Under the pieces are notes generated by a model. The model was given only the letters and a program-made list of their open reading frames with translations. It was not told the origin of the DNA and did not search any database. This document shows, piece after piece, positions 1 to 8,138 of a DNA stretch of 60,754 nt. A program made the translations under genes and the position numbers. Numbering within the stretch: position 1 is the stretch's first letter; every line of letters begins with the position of its first letter. The stretch comes from Uruburuella suis. Its GTDB lineage: Bacteria > Pseudomonadota > Gammaproteobacteria > Burkholderiales > Neisseriaceae. The stretch covers positions 1-60,754 of the forward strand of contig NZ_SLXE01000016.1 in the NCBI RefSeq assembly GCF_004341385.1. The letters run 5' to 3'.

Positions 1-48
1 GCTACTTCGCGGATGTGGAAATCCCAGGGTGTGTACGGAGGCGGATAA
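1..48 (+). CDS. possible 3' end of an unidentified gene (partial)
   Basis: In frame 1 the window opens with about 15 codons ending ...QGVYGGG before a TAA at 46-48. This could be the C-terminal tail of a gene starting outside the window, but 15 residues are too few to identify it and the other forward frames are open here too. A DUS hairpin follows at 139-172. Very low confidence. Confidence 0.15.
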   Translation, partial: ATSRMWKSQGVYGGG

Positions 49-138
49 CCTGTTTGGATGCTATGGTACATTGGTTTTAATATACAAGGGTGTGTGCCGT
101 GGGCACGCACGCGTTTGGCGGGTTGATGGTTTTGATTG

Positions 139-172
139 AAAGGCCGTCTGAAACTTTTTTCAGACGGCCTTT
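139..172. terminator. inverted DUS pair (terminator-like)
   Basis: AAAGGCCGTCTGAAAC is followed by its inverted copy with a short T-rich loop. It lies about 160 bases beyond the ppc stop, so it may end ppc transcripts and transcripts from the left. The rest of 49-331 shows only a GTGTGTGCCGTGGGCACGCACG hairpin-like repeat near 90-115 and no convincing gene. Confidence 0.6.
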
Positions 173-331
173 GTTTGCTGTTTTAATGTTGACGGGCTTC
201 TTTAAAACCGTGCTTCAATGCACCGTCAACAGCGCCACGGCGGCGGGGGATGCCGCTGATGTGGCCGGCCTTGGTGCTTGGCCGTGCCGCATGATTTCCG
301 GCGGCAACCCAAGCTGCCAAAGCGGCAGGTT

Positions 332-3031
332 TCAGCCGGTGTTGCGCAGGCCTTGTGCCACGCCGTTGATGGTGAGGTGCACCATTTGTAGCAGGTGCGG
401 GTTGTCGGCATCTTGGCGCAGGCGTTTGAGCAGCGCCACTTGCAGGCTGCCCAGCGCGTTGAGGTAGGGGATGCGCAGGGCGAGCGAGCGGGCGAGGCTG
501 CGGTTGTCGCTGAGCAATTCGCTGCTTTGCAGAATATCCAGCAGCGCTTGGCGGCTGAGCAGGTATTCGGCCTTAATCATGGCGAAAATGGCGGCGGCTT
601 GCTCGGGCGATTGGCTCAGGCCGGCGTATTCTTCGGCCAGGGTGATGTCGGTTTTGGCCATCACTTGCTCCATGTTTGACAACATGGCCTGAAAGAAGGG
701 GTTGTGGCGGGCATGCTGCTGCAAATCGTTCAGACGGCCTTCTTGCCGGCAAAGCTCGGCCACGGCGCTGCCGAAGCCATACCAAGCCGGCAGCATCAGG
801 CGGTTTTGCGTCCAAGAAAACACCCACGGGATGGCGCGCAAATCTTGAATACGTGCCAAGGTTTTGCGGCTGGCGGGGCGGCTGCCGAGGTTGAGGGTGG
901 CGATTTCCTGAATCGGGCTGGTTTGCAGAAAATAATCGATAAAATCGGAGTGGGTAATCAGGCTGCGGTAGTGGGCAAAGGCGCTGTCGGACAAGGCCTG
1001 CATCAATTCTTGATCCGGGTCTTGGCGGTTGGGCAGAAGGCTGGCTTCGAGCGTGGCGGCCACGAGGGTTTCGAGGTTGCGGTGGGCGTTGCCGGGGTCG
1101 GCATATTTGGCGGTGATCACTTCGCCCTGCTCGGTGATGCGGATTTGGCCGGTTACGCTGCCGGCGGGCTGGGCGAGCACAGCTTGGTAAGCGGGGCCGC
1201 CGCCACGGCCGACGCTGCCGCCGCGGCCGTGAAACAGGCGGATGTTGATTTGGTGTTTTTCAAACAATTCCACCAATTCCTGCTCGGCCTGATAAAGACA
1301 CCATGAGCTGGTGACGTAGCCGCCGTCTTTATTGCTGTCGGAATAGCCGAGCATGATTTCTTGGGTGTTGCCGCGGCTGGCGAGCAAGGCTTGATACCAG
1401 GGCAGGGCAAACAGGGTTGCCATCACCGGGCGGGCGTTTTCCAGTGCTTCGATGGTTTCAAACAGCGGCACAATATTGATGCGGCTGTGCGGGCGGCCGT
1501 GTTCGAGGGTGAGCAGGCCGCTTTCTTTCAGCAGCAAGGCCAGCGCCAGCACGTCGCTGGCGTTTTCGGCGTTGGAAATAATGCTTTGATTAATGGCTTT
1601 TTCGCCCAGCTCTTCTTTGATTTTGCGCGCTTCGCGGAAAATCGCCAATTCGTAGCGGCTCTCTTCGCTATAGTCGAGATAGGGGTTGTAGAGCGGGCGT
1701 TGGGTTTGCAGCTCGCGCAAAAGCACGTGTTGTTTGTCGGTTTCGGAGAGGGCAGCGTAATCTTCGAGGCCGGCATGGCGGAAAAGCTCGGCCACCACAT
1801 CGGCGTGTTTGCCGCCGTGTTGGCGCAAATCGAGCGGCATCAGGAAAAAGCCGCACAACGAAGTCGTGCGGATAAGGTCGCCCAGGCGCGCATCGGCCAA
1901 AAGCTCGCTGCCGTTTTCGCGCAGGGATTGTTGCAGGATTTTCAAATCGGCGATGAATTCATCGGCATCGGCATAAGGCTTAAGCGTGCCGAAGCGGCAG
2001 CCCAAGGTGAGGCCGAAGTGGTGCGCTTTGCCGATCAGGCGGGCCATAATATAAGCAATGGCGCGGCGGTAGGGCTCTTCTTCGTGGGCGATTTCGGTGT
2101 CGGGCGATTGCGCGGAGAGTGCGAGCACGGCCGGGTTAACATTGACGCGGCGCACAGAGAGCGGCAAATCGTGAAACAATTCGCCCAGCTGGCGGCGGTA
2201 GTGGTGGAACACGGTGTCGGCATGGCGGGTGAAGGCGTGGCGCAAGGTGGCGGCCGACACAAAAGGGTTGCCGTCGCGATCGCCGCCTATCCAGCCGCCG
2301 ATTTGCAGCAGCTCGGGCACCTTGATGCCGGGCCAGGCGGATTGGAGCTGGTTTTCCATGCTGCGGTAAAGTTTGGGCAGCGCTTTAAAAAAGCTGAGCG
2401 GGAAAATCGACACGCCGTTGTTGATTTCGCTGTCGACGGTGATTTTGAAATGGCGGGTTTCGCTGGTTTGCCACAAGGCCAGCAGCGTGGTGTCGATTTC
2501 GCGTTTCAATTCGGCCAAGGCTTCGGGGCTGTTGCAATATTCGCGTTGCGGCAACAGGGCGCGGATGCGGCGGTGGAAATTGAGCGTGGCTTGGCGCTGC
2601 ACTTCGGTGGGGTGGGCAGTGAGCACGGCGGCAATGTGGGTGCGCGCAAGCTGCGATTGCATGGCGGCCGCATCGATATTGTGGGTTTGCAGCTTGTGCA
2701 CGGTTTCGGCCAGGCTGCCTTCCACCGGGGCGCTGCCGGCGTTTTCGTGGGCGCGGCGGCGGCGCTCGTGGTGCACGTCTTCGGCGATGTTGAGAATTTG
2801 CGCAAACAGGCCGCAGGCGATAATCAGATTTTGGGTTTGCTGCTCATTTAAGGCGGGCAGGGCGGCCTTGATAATGCTGCTGCCTTCTTCGGCTTCGGCC
2901 AGCGCGGCCAAGGTGTTGGCCACGGCCGGTGTGGTTTCGCGCTGAAGCAGGTCAAACAATGCGGCTTTCAGAAAAGCGGCATCTTCGACCAGCGGGGCAT
3001 CTTTGGGATTGTTGAGGATGTGAAGCTGCAT
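332..3031 (-). CDS. ppc: phosphoenolpyruvate carboxylase
   Basis: Cytosolic enzyme that carboxylates PEP with bicarbonate to oxaloacetate, refilling the TCA cycle. The 899-residue product has the full set of family motifs in order: VLTAHPTE with the catalytic His at about 140 (E. coli His138), GGWIGGDRDGNP, GYSDSNKDGGY, FHGRGGSVGRGGGP, GSRPASRK, and the invariant C-terminal QGLRNTG. The frame is open upstream to 3115, but I chose the ATG at 3031 because the protein then begins MQLHILNN and a purine-rich AGAAAAGAG lies upstream. It is transcribed alone, with a DUS hairpin on each side. A weak Fur-box-like sequence sits 31-49 bases before the start. Confidence 0.97.
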   Translation of the reverse strand: MQLHILNNPKDAPLVEDAAFLKAALFDLLQRETTPAVANTLAALAEAEEGSSIIKAALPALNEQQTQNLIIACGLFAQILNIAEDVHHERRRRAHENAGSAPVEGSLAETVHKLQTHNIDAAAMQSQLARTHIAAVLTAHPTEVQRQATLNFHRRIRALLPQREYCNSPEALAELKREIDTTLLALWQTSETRHFKITVDSEINNGVSIFPLSFFKALPKLYRSMENQLQSAWPGIKVPELLQIGGWIGGDRDGNPFVSAATLRHAFTRHADTVFHHYRRQLGELFHDLPLSVRRVNVNPAVLALSAQSPDTEIAHEEEPYRRAIAYIMARLIGKAHHFGLTLGCRFGTLKPYADADEFIADLKILQQSLRENGSELLADARLGDLIRTTSLCGFFLMPLDLRQHGGKHADVVAELFRHAGLEDYAALSETDKQHVLLRELQTQRPLYNPYLDYSEESRYELAIFREARKIKEELGEKAINQSIISNAENASDVLALALLLKESGLLTLEHGRPHSRINIVPLFETIEALENARPVMATLFALPWYQALLASRGNTQEIMLGYSDSNKDGGYVTSSWCLYQAEQELVELFEKHQINIRLFHGRGGSVGRGGGPAYQAVLAQPAGSVTGQIRITEQGEVITAKYADPGNAHRNLETLVAATLEASLLPNRQDPDQELMQALSDSAFAHYRSLITHSDFIDYFLQTSPIQEIATLNLGSRPASRKTLARIQDLRAIPWVFSWTQNRLMLPAWYGFGSAVAELCRQEGRLNDLQQHARHNPFFQAMLSNMEQVMAKTDITLAEEYAGLSQSPEQAAAIFAMIKAEYLLSRQALLDILQSSELLSDNRSLARSLALRIPYLNALGSLQVALLKRLRQDADNPHLLQMVHLTINGVAQGLRNTG

Positions 3032-3061
3032 GGTTTGCTCTTTTCTCTTGTCATAATCAAG

Positions 3062-3080
3062 GCGGATGAAAATCATTGTA
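3062..3080 (-). promoter_or_regulatory. weak Fur-box-like sequence upstream of ppc
   Basis: GCGGATGAAAATCATTGTA matches about 13 of 19 positions of the E. coli Fur consensus GATAATGATAATCATTATC. ppc is not a classic Fur target, so this may be chance in AT-rich DNA. Confidence 0.2.
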
Positions 3081-3281
3081 TAGCATGTGTGTGGCTGGGT
3101 CATCATTGATAACAATGTAGCAAAATGTAATTTGATTTAAATCTGAAAAATATTTGAATTTTCGGGATAAATAATGGGTTTGTCGGGATAAATGTTGGCT
3201 TTTTTTGCTTGATATTTTGATGGTGTGAGTGCTTTAGGCCGTCTGAAAAAGATAATTTGTAATAAAGTTTCAATTTTAAAA

Positions 3282-3313
3282 ACAGGCCGTCTGAAAGCTT
3301 TCAGACGGCCTGT
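3282..3313. terminator. inverted DUS pair between ppc and the siderophore ABC genes
   Basis: ACAGGCCGTCTGAAAGC and its inverted copy form a near-perfect hairpin 22 bases past the end of the ATPase gene. It probably terminates the ABC transporter transcript. A further single DUS lies near 3237. Confidence 0.7.
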
Positions 3314-3335
3314 TTTGGGTTTGCCAACGGGTTTG

Positions 3336-4094
3336 TCAAACGTGGTGCACCACCAGCTTCTTGCCAGCATAATCAATCACCGCCGCATCCATATTGAATA
3401 AGGTTTTGATGTTGGCTTCGGTAAACACGTCATCCGGTGCGCCGGCAAACGCCACTTGGCCGTGCTGCATGGCGACGATGTGGTCGGCATAGGCGGCGGC
3501 CTGATTGATGTCGTGCAACACCACCACGGTGGTGCGCTTGTGCTCGTGGGTGAGCCGCTGCAAAAGCTGCATCAGGCTTTTAGCGTAAAACATGTCCAGA
3601 TTGTTGAGCGGCTCGTCGAGCAGCACATAATCGGTTTGTTGGCAAAACACCATCGCAATCATGGCCCTTTGGCGTTGGCCGCCGGAGAGCTCGGTGAGGT
3701 AGCGTTCAGCCAAAGGCTCAAGCCCGAATTCATGCAGCGCGGCGGCCACGATTTCGCGGTCGAGGGCTTGCGGGTGGCCTTGGTGGTAGGGAAAGCGGCC
3801 GAACATCAATAAATCGCGCACCGAAATGCGGCTTTGCACGCTGCCCTCTTGCGTGAGAATGGCCAGCTTGCGCGCCATTTCGGCGGTGGGCGTGGCGGCC
3901 AGATCGCGGCCGTCGTAGCGGATATGGCCGTGTGTGAGCGGTTGCAGCCGCGCCATCAATGAGAGCAGCGTGGATTTGCCCGCGCCGTTGGGGCCGATGA
4001 GTGCGGTGATGCCGCCGGCGGGAATTTCCAAACGGATATTGTTCAAAATGGTTTGTTTGCCGATGTGGTGGCTCACGTTTTCAATATGAATCAT
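3336..4094 (-). CDS. iron-siderophore ABC transporter, ATP-binding protein
   Basis: Cytoplasmic ATPase of a ferric-siderophore importer (FepC/CeuD/FetE/YclP type). The 252 residues carry Walker A GPNGAGKST at 34-42, the ABC signature LSGGQRQR at 136-143, Walker B YVLLDE at 156-161, and the switch His in VVVLHD. The closest match I recognise is the CeuD/YclP branch, tied to catecholate or petrobactin-type siderophores. Its ATG overlaps the stop of the upstream permease by 4 bases, so translation is probably coupled. It is the last gene of the unit and a DUS hairpin follows. The ATPase call is firm; the substrate comes from context. Confidence 0.95.
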   Translation of the reverse strand: MIHIENVSHHIGKQTILNNIRLEIPAGGITALIGPNGAGKSTLLSLMARLQPLTHGHIRYDGRDLAATPTAEMARKLAILTQEGSVQSRISVRDLLMFGRFPYHQGHPQALDREIVAAALHEFGLEPLAERYLTELSGGQRQRAMIAMVFCQQTDYVLLDEPLNNLDMFYAKSLMQLLQRLTHEHKRTTVVVLHDINQAAAYADHIVAMQHGQVAFAGAPDDVFTEANIKTLFNMDAAVIDYAGKKLVVHHV

Positions 4095-5053
4095 GTTTGT
4101 TTTTTCCGCAAAATCAAATATAAAAACACCAAACCGCCGGCAAATTCCACCACCACGCTCAGCACCGCCTGCATGCCGAGCACATGCTCAAACAGGGTTT
4201 GGCCGCCCACCAGCAGCAGCGCGGCCACCAGAAACACCATCGGCAGGCGCACATTGTGGCGCAGCGTACCGGCAAAATGGTTGGACAGTGCGCAAACGAG
4301 CAGGCCGAAAAAGCTCACCGGATAGCCAAACGGCCCCACCAGCGCCGTGGCCGTGGCCACCAGCACGGCCACCCAGGCCAAGAGCCATAAAGTGTGGCGC
4401 TGATAAGCGATGCCGAGGTTGACGGCTTGGTCGCGGCCGAGCAGGTGCACATCCAGGCGATGGCGCTCACGCCACAGCAAGGGCACGCTAATCAACACCA
4501 CCAGCAAAGCCGGCCACAAAAGCTGCCGGTTAAACGAATTGAACGAGGCATAAGAAAAAGCCTGCGCCACCGCAAAGGCTTCCGGATCCATCAGCCGTTG
4601 CAGCAGGCCGGTGATGCTGCGAAAGAAAATGCCGAAAATCACGCCGATTAAAATCATGCGCGCCAAATCGCGGCCGCCTTGGCGCAGCAACACTTGAAAC
4701 AACAACATCGAGCCGCCCAACATCACCAGCATTTCGCCGCTGAATTTCCAAACCGGGTTGAGCTGCACATAGCCGATGCCGCCCAACACGAGCACCAACA
4801 GCGTTTGTAAAAACACATATAAAGTGTCAAAGCCGAGCAAAGAGGGCGTGAGTATCGGGTTGTGGGTGAGCGTTTGAAACAATAAAGTCGACACGCCGAT
4901 GGCATAGGCCACCAGCAAAATCGCCAGCAATTTGGCCGCGCGCAAAGGCAGCACGAAATCCCACATGCCGCGCGCGTTTAGCGTCATAAACAAAGCCGAT
5001 GCGGCAGCCAGCAGCAAGGCGGCCAGCAGCAGGTTGCGTTTTTCAGACGGCAT
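4091..5053 (-). CDS. iron-siderophore ABC transporter permease (CeuC/FetD-like)
   Basis: Inner-membrane permease of the FecCD family, 320 residues with about eight or nine hydrophobic helices. It pairs with the permease encoded just upstream and overlaps it by 11 bases, and it overlaps the ATPase gene downstream by 4. Its start codon is unusual because it is the first three bases of a perfect 12-base AT-DUS, so the protein begins MPSEKR. The AT dialect is rare in this window, where nearly all uptake sequences are AG-DUS. Family and operon position are clear; the order in a FetC/FetD pair is by analogy only. Confidence 0.93.
   Translation of the reverse strand: MPSEKRNLLLAALLLAAASALFMTLNARGMWDFVLPLRAAKLLAILLVAYAIGVSTLLFQTLTHNPILTPSLLGFDTLYVFLQTLLVLVLGGIGYVQLNPVWKFSGEMLVMLGGSMLLFQVLLRQGGRDLARMILIGVIFGIFFRSITGLLQRLMDPEAFAVAQAFSYASFNSFNRQLLWPALLVVLISVPLLWRERHRLDVHLLGRDQAVNLGIAYQRHTLWLLAWVAVLVATATALVGPFGYPVSFFGLLVCALSNHFAGTLRHNVRLPMVFLVAALLLVGGQTLFEHVLGMQAVLSVVVEFAGGLVFLYLILRKKQT
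5042..5053 (-). other. AT-DUS (ATGCCGTCTGAA) used as the start codon region of the permease gene
   Basis: A perfect 12-mer uptake sequence of the AT dialect is embedded in the coding strand so that its ATG is the gene's start and CCGTCTGAA encodes Pro-Ser-Glu. Confidence 0.85.
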
Positions 5054-6023
5054 GGCCGCTCCTTTTCATCAGCAACACCAAAAACAGCACCGTGCCCAAC
5101 ACCCCAAACACCGTGGCCACCGGAATTTCAAACGGATAGCGGATCAGCCGCCCGATAATGTCGCACGCGAGCACCAGCACCGCCCCCAGCAGCGCCACCG
5201 CAGGCAGGCTTTGACGCAGCTTGTCGCCCACCAAGCGGCTGACGATATTGGGCACCACCAGCCCGATAAACGGAATACCGCCCACCGTTACCACCACCAG
5301 CGAAGTAATCAGCGCCACAATCACAAGCCCGGCCCACAAAATGGTTTTGCGGTTGAGCCCCAAATTGATGCTCACCGTTTCGCCCAAGCCCAAAATGGTG
5401 AGCCTGTCGGCAATCAGATAAGCGGCCAGCGCCAATAAGCCCGCCAGCCACAACAACTCATAACGCCCGAGCAACACGCCCGAGAAATCACCCAAATGCC
5501 ACACGCTGAGCAATTGCAGCGTTTCCGTTTCATAAGCCACAAACACCGCGGCCGATTCGATAATGCTGCCGAAAATAATCCCCACCAGCGGCACCATCAG
5601 CTGCGCCGTGGGCGGCAGGCGGCGGATGAGCAACATAAACACCAACATGCCCGCCAGCGCCGCCGCGGCCGCCACCGACATTTTCACCATCAGCGTGGCC
5701 GCGGGAAACAGCAAAGCCATCAGTAAAAGCCCCAGCGAAGCACTTTGGGTGGCGCCCACCATCGAAGGCTCGATAAAGCGGTTTTTCATCAAAATCTGCA
5801 AAATCATGCCCGCCACCGCCATCGACGCGCCGGTGAGCACAATGGCAAACGTGCGCGGCAGCCGGCTGGTGAGCAGCAGCTGCCATTCATCGGGCATGGC
5901 AAACAGATTGCGCCAGCTGAAATCGGCCACGCCCACCGATAAGCTGACAGCAAACAAGAGCAGTAGGGCGGCGGCGCTGCCCCAGTTGAGCAAACGGGAT
6001 TCGGCTTGCATTTTGGTTTGCAT
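5043..6023 (-). CDS. iron-siderophore ABC transporter permease (CeuB/FetC-like)
   Basis: FecCD-family inner-membrane permease, 326 residues, with multiple transmembrane helices and the typical loops PRTFAIVLTGASMAVAG near the N-terminus and GGIPFIGLVVPNIVSRLVG near the C-terminus. It should form the heterodimeric channel with the downstream permease. Met1 at 6023 and Met5 at 6011 are both possible starts, and neither has a strong ribosome site. It is separated from the binding-protein gene by 747 bases of repeats, whereas these genes are usually adjacent. It may therefore depend on read-through or on its own promoter within the repeat-rich gap. Confidence 0.93.
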   Translation of the reverse strand: MQTKMQAESRLLNWGSAAALLLLFAVSLSVGVADFSWRNLFAMPDEWQLLLTSRLPRTFAIVLTGASMAVAGMILQILMKNRFIEPSMVGATQSASLGLLLMALLFPAATLMVKMSVAAAAALAGMLVFMLLIRRLPPTAQLMVPLVGIIFGSIIESAAVFVAYETETLQLLSVWHLGDFSGVLLGRYELLWLAGLLALAAYLIADRLTILGLGETVSINLGLNRKTILWAGLVIVALITSLVVVTVGGIPFIGLVVPNIVSRLVGDKLRQSLPAVALLGAVLVLACDIIGRLIRYPFEIPVATVFGVLGTVLFLVLLMKRSGHAV

Positions 6024-6070
6024 AAGGAACGGTTTCTTCTTCTTTAATTTGGTTTGGTTTCAGACAGCAT

Positions 6071-6112
6071 CGGTACGTAGGTATGATTAGCGCAGCGTAA
6101 TCGTACGCATGC
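6071..6112. repeat. family E hairpin (GTAGGTATGATTA type)
   Basis: GTAGGTATGATTAGCGC pairs imperfectly with GCGTAATCGTACGC. It lies between two degenerate DUS copies with core GCTGTCTGAA. The same kind of hairpin recurs at 6206-6247 and twice within 42471-42590. Confidence 0.55.
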
Positions 6113-6205
6113 GAGAGGCTGTCTGAAAGATTACGGTCATTCAAATATTTCCAATCATTAAGCTACAACCGTTCGAGGCCGTCTGAAACATTTCGAGCTT
6201 CAGCA

Positions 6206-6247
6206 GTGCATAGGTACGATTAAGCTTCGCTAATCGTACCTATGCAC
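6206..6247. repeat. family E perfect hairpin
   Basis: GTGCATAGGTACGATTA, an 8-base loop, then the exact inverted copy: a 17-bp perfect stem. It lies inside a larger DUS inverted pair (about 6178-6190 and 6312-6325) between the binding-protein and permease genes, where it could affect read-through. Confidence 0.7.
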
Positions 6248-6331
6248 TACGCACTCAAACAGTTATCGCTTGATTATTCAAGCGAGTATCAATGTTTGCG
6301 CAATAACAATCTTTCAGACGGCCTGTCACTT

Positions 6332-6435
6332 ATACCAATCCCAAAAAATAACCTAACTTCGTTGTCTCGCCTTGCCGTACTAGTTGTACTGTCTGCGGCT
6401 CGACGCCTTGTTAGCTTACTTTTTTGAACTGGTAT
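6332..6435. repeat. family A dyad repeat (104 bp)
   Basis: Begins ATACCAATCCC, ends GAACTGGTAT; the two ends are imperfect inverted repeats with a central GTACTAGTTGTAC. It is non-coding. At least ten full, shortened or split relatives occur in this window. Confidence 0.8.
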
Positions 6436-6770
6436 TACATCCCCTCCCTCTGCTCAAAGCGGACAAGATTGACACGCTGCGCCGGTCAATCTATAGATGC
6501 GGCAACTAATTATTGAATATTCACATCCTCTTGCCCGCAGCAGAAACCTGTTCCCTCTCCCATGGGAGAGGGCTAGGGAGAGGGCAACAAGCCAAAGGCT
6601 TGTTTGCCGGCATCTGAAAATGTTCAATATTTAATTGCCGAATCAATAAGTCGGAGAGGATTTGCGCCGACTTGTTGGGGTAAAGGTGAGGGTGGTAAGC
6701 CGTAAGGCTTGCTGCCTGCCCAGTTTCGCCCGCCCTAAACGTTCAAGGCCGTCTGAAACACAACTGTCGT
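6436..6770. other. non-coding stretch with GGGAGAGGG repeats
   Basis: No gene is supported here. The stretch holds a dyad around CCCTCTCCCATGGGAGAGGG (near 6550-6586), a related GGTGAGGGTGG copy near 6683, an AT-rich segment, and one DUS near 6747 just before the binding-protein stop codon. Confidence 0.4.
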
Positions 6771-7733
6771 TTACTTCGCCGCTTCAAACGCTTCGCGCAC
6801 TTGCGCGGTGGCATTCAAAAGCTGTTGCGCGCCGCCGGCGGCCAGATAGTTTTCCGGCAATAAATACACCACTTGGCCTTTTTTCCAAGCGGTGGTAGCG
6901 GCCACCAGCGGGTTATCCAGCACATCTTTGGCCGCTTCGCCTTCTTGGCCGATGGCCGAGCCGCGGTCGAGCACAAACAGCCAGTCGGGGTTTTTCTGCT
7001 TGAGGTATTCAAACGAAATCGGTTGGCCGTGGCTGCCTTCTTTAATCTCGGCATCCACCGTGGGCACGCCCACATCGCGGTGTATCCAGCCGAAGCGCGA
7101 ATCGGGGCCGAAGGCCGACATTTTGCCGCCGTTAACCAGAATCACCAGCCCGCTGCCCTTGCCTTGTGCGGCGGCTTTGGCCGCAGCAAAGGATTCATCG
7201 ATTTCTTTTTTCAGCGCTTGGGCTTCGGCTTCTTTGTGGAAAATTTTGGCAAACGCATCGATGCGCGCCTCGGTGCTTTCGCGCATTTTGGTGGTGTCGG
7301 CAGTCATCTCGATGGTGGGCGCGAGCTTGCTCAATTGCTCAAACGCCGGTGCGGTGCGCGAGCCGGTGATGATCAATTGCGGCGCGAAGGCGTGGAGCGC
7401 TTCATAATCCGGCTCAAACAAAGTGCCCACCGGCTGCATGTTGCGGGCGGCGTCTTGCAGATAGCCCAGGCGGATATTGGTGGTGGTGGCACCCACATCC
7501 ACACCCAGCTTGCCCAGCGTATCGAGCATGCCCCAGTCATACACGGCGATGCGTTCGGGGTTGGCCGGCACGGTGGCTTCGCCGCGGGCGGTGTCGATGG
7601 TTACGCTGCCTGCTTCCGAAGCGGCAGCCGCCACGGCAGAGGCGGCATGATTATCGGAAGCGGCAGGTTGGGGCGAGCAGGCGGCCAAGGCAGCGGTGCA
7701 GCATAGGGCAAGCGTGGTGAAACGTAAGGTCAT
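6771..7733 (-). CDS. iron-siderophore ABC transporter, periplasmic binding lipoprotein
   Basis: Periplasmic ligand-binding component of the importer, CeuE/FatB/FetB-like, 320 residues. The N-terminus is a lipoprotein signal ending in the lipobox LAAC, followed by a low-complexity Ala/Ser linker and a type III binding-protein fold (ERIAVYDWGMLDTLGKLGV, then FEPDYEALHAFAPQLIITG). I chose the ATG at 7733 rather than the longer frame to 7760 because GGAG sits 7 bases upstream and the signal peptide then starts at residue 1. A Fur-box-like site lies at 7892-7910 and a DUS hairpin lies in the leader. Campylobacter CeuE binds linear bis-catecholates, which fits the esterase encoded nearby. The family is sure; the ligand is inferred. 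Confidence 0.94.
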   Translation of the reverse strand: MTLRFTTLALCCTAALAACSPQPAASDNHAASAVAAAASEAGSVTIDTARGEATVPANPERIAVYDWGMLDTLGKLGVDVGATTTNIRLGYLQDAARNMQPVGTLFEPDYEALHAFAPQLIITGSRTAPAFEQLSKLAPTIEMTADTTKMRESTEARIDAFAKIFHKEAEAQALKKEIDESFAAAKAAAQGKGSGLVILVNGGKMSAFGPDSRFGWIHRDVGVPTVDAEIKEGSHGQPISFEYLKQKNPDWLFVLDRGSAIGQEGEAAKDVLDNPLVAATTAWKKGQVVYLLPENYLAAGGAQQLLNATAQVREAFEAAK

Positions 7734-7806
7734 GGCAAACTCCATCAGGTGAGGATTCAAAACGCGCTTGGCAAACGCAGCGTATTGGTTAACGGTTGAA
7801 ATATCA

Positions 7807-7842
7807 GGCCGTCTGAACGTGCATACACGTTTTCAGACGGCC
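7807..7842. terminator. inverted DUS pair in the leader of the binding-protein gene
   Basis: GGCCGTCTGAACGTG and an inverted partner lie between the Fur-like site and the gene start. In this position the hairpin could attenuate the message, or it may only serve as an uptake sequence. Confidence 0.45.
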
Positions 7843-7891
7843 AAGGCATGGATAATAATTGCTTTTAATTTTCGCATAAGTTTTTATGATT

Positions 7892-7910
7892 AACAATGAT
7901 TCGTATTATT
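7892..7910 (-). promoter_or_regulatory. Fur-box-like operator upstream of the siderophore binding protein
   Basis: Read on the minus strand the site is AATAATACGAATCATTGTT, matching 13 of 19 positions of the E. coli Fur consensus with both half-sites partly intact. It lies about 160 bases before the gene and is flanked by AT-rich promoter-like DNA. Iron repression of this gene is expected for the family. Confidence 0.5.
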
Positions 7911-7975
7911 AAAATTTGAGTGGTGTTGTATTTATGAAGACGTTAATAAATATTCGTGCAGTATTGCTTTGAGCT

Positions 7976-8138
7976 TAGGGTCTGTTCACAATTCATCCGC
8001 GAGTAAGATTTTGAGCGCAAAAGCGTGGCTGCAAGGCGAAAAGCACAGCAAGGTTGGACACCTTGCGAGCATTTTCAACGCAGCAGGCGCGTTTTTGAGC
8101 CAAAAGATTGCCACGAGATGAAATGTGAACAGACCCTA
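7976..8138. mobile_element. family D element (163 bp, MITE-like)
   Basis: Termini are TAGGGTCTGTTCACA and its inverse, flanked by TA on both sides, with no coding capacity. A second copy at 43196-43358 in the opposite orientation differs at about 6 of 163 positions. Its outermost bases CCCTA provide the TAG stop of the siderophore-interacting protein gene. Confidence 0.8.

Noticed and set aside
1361..2851. Long plus-strand open frame (496 codons) opposite ppc
   Set aside because: It is the antisense shadow of a complete, motif-bearing ppc gene in GC-rich DNA; its translation is Gly/Ala/Gln-rich with no family features.
3137..3376. 79-codon minus frame between ppc and the ABC ATPase
   Set aside because: It runs through the DUS hairpin, overlaps the ATPase 3' end, and has no ribosome site or recognisable features.
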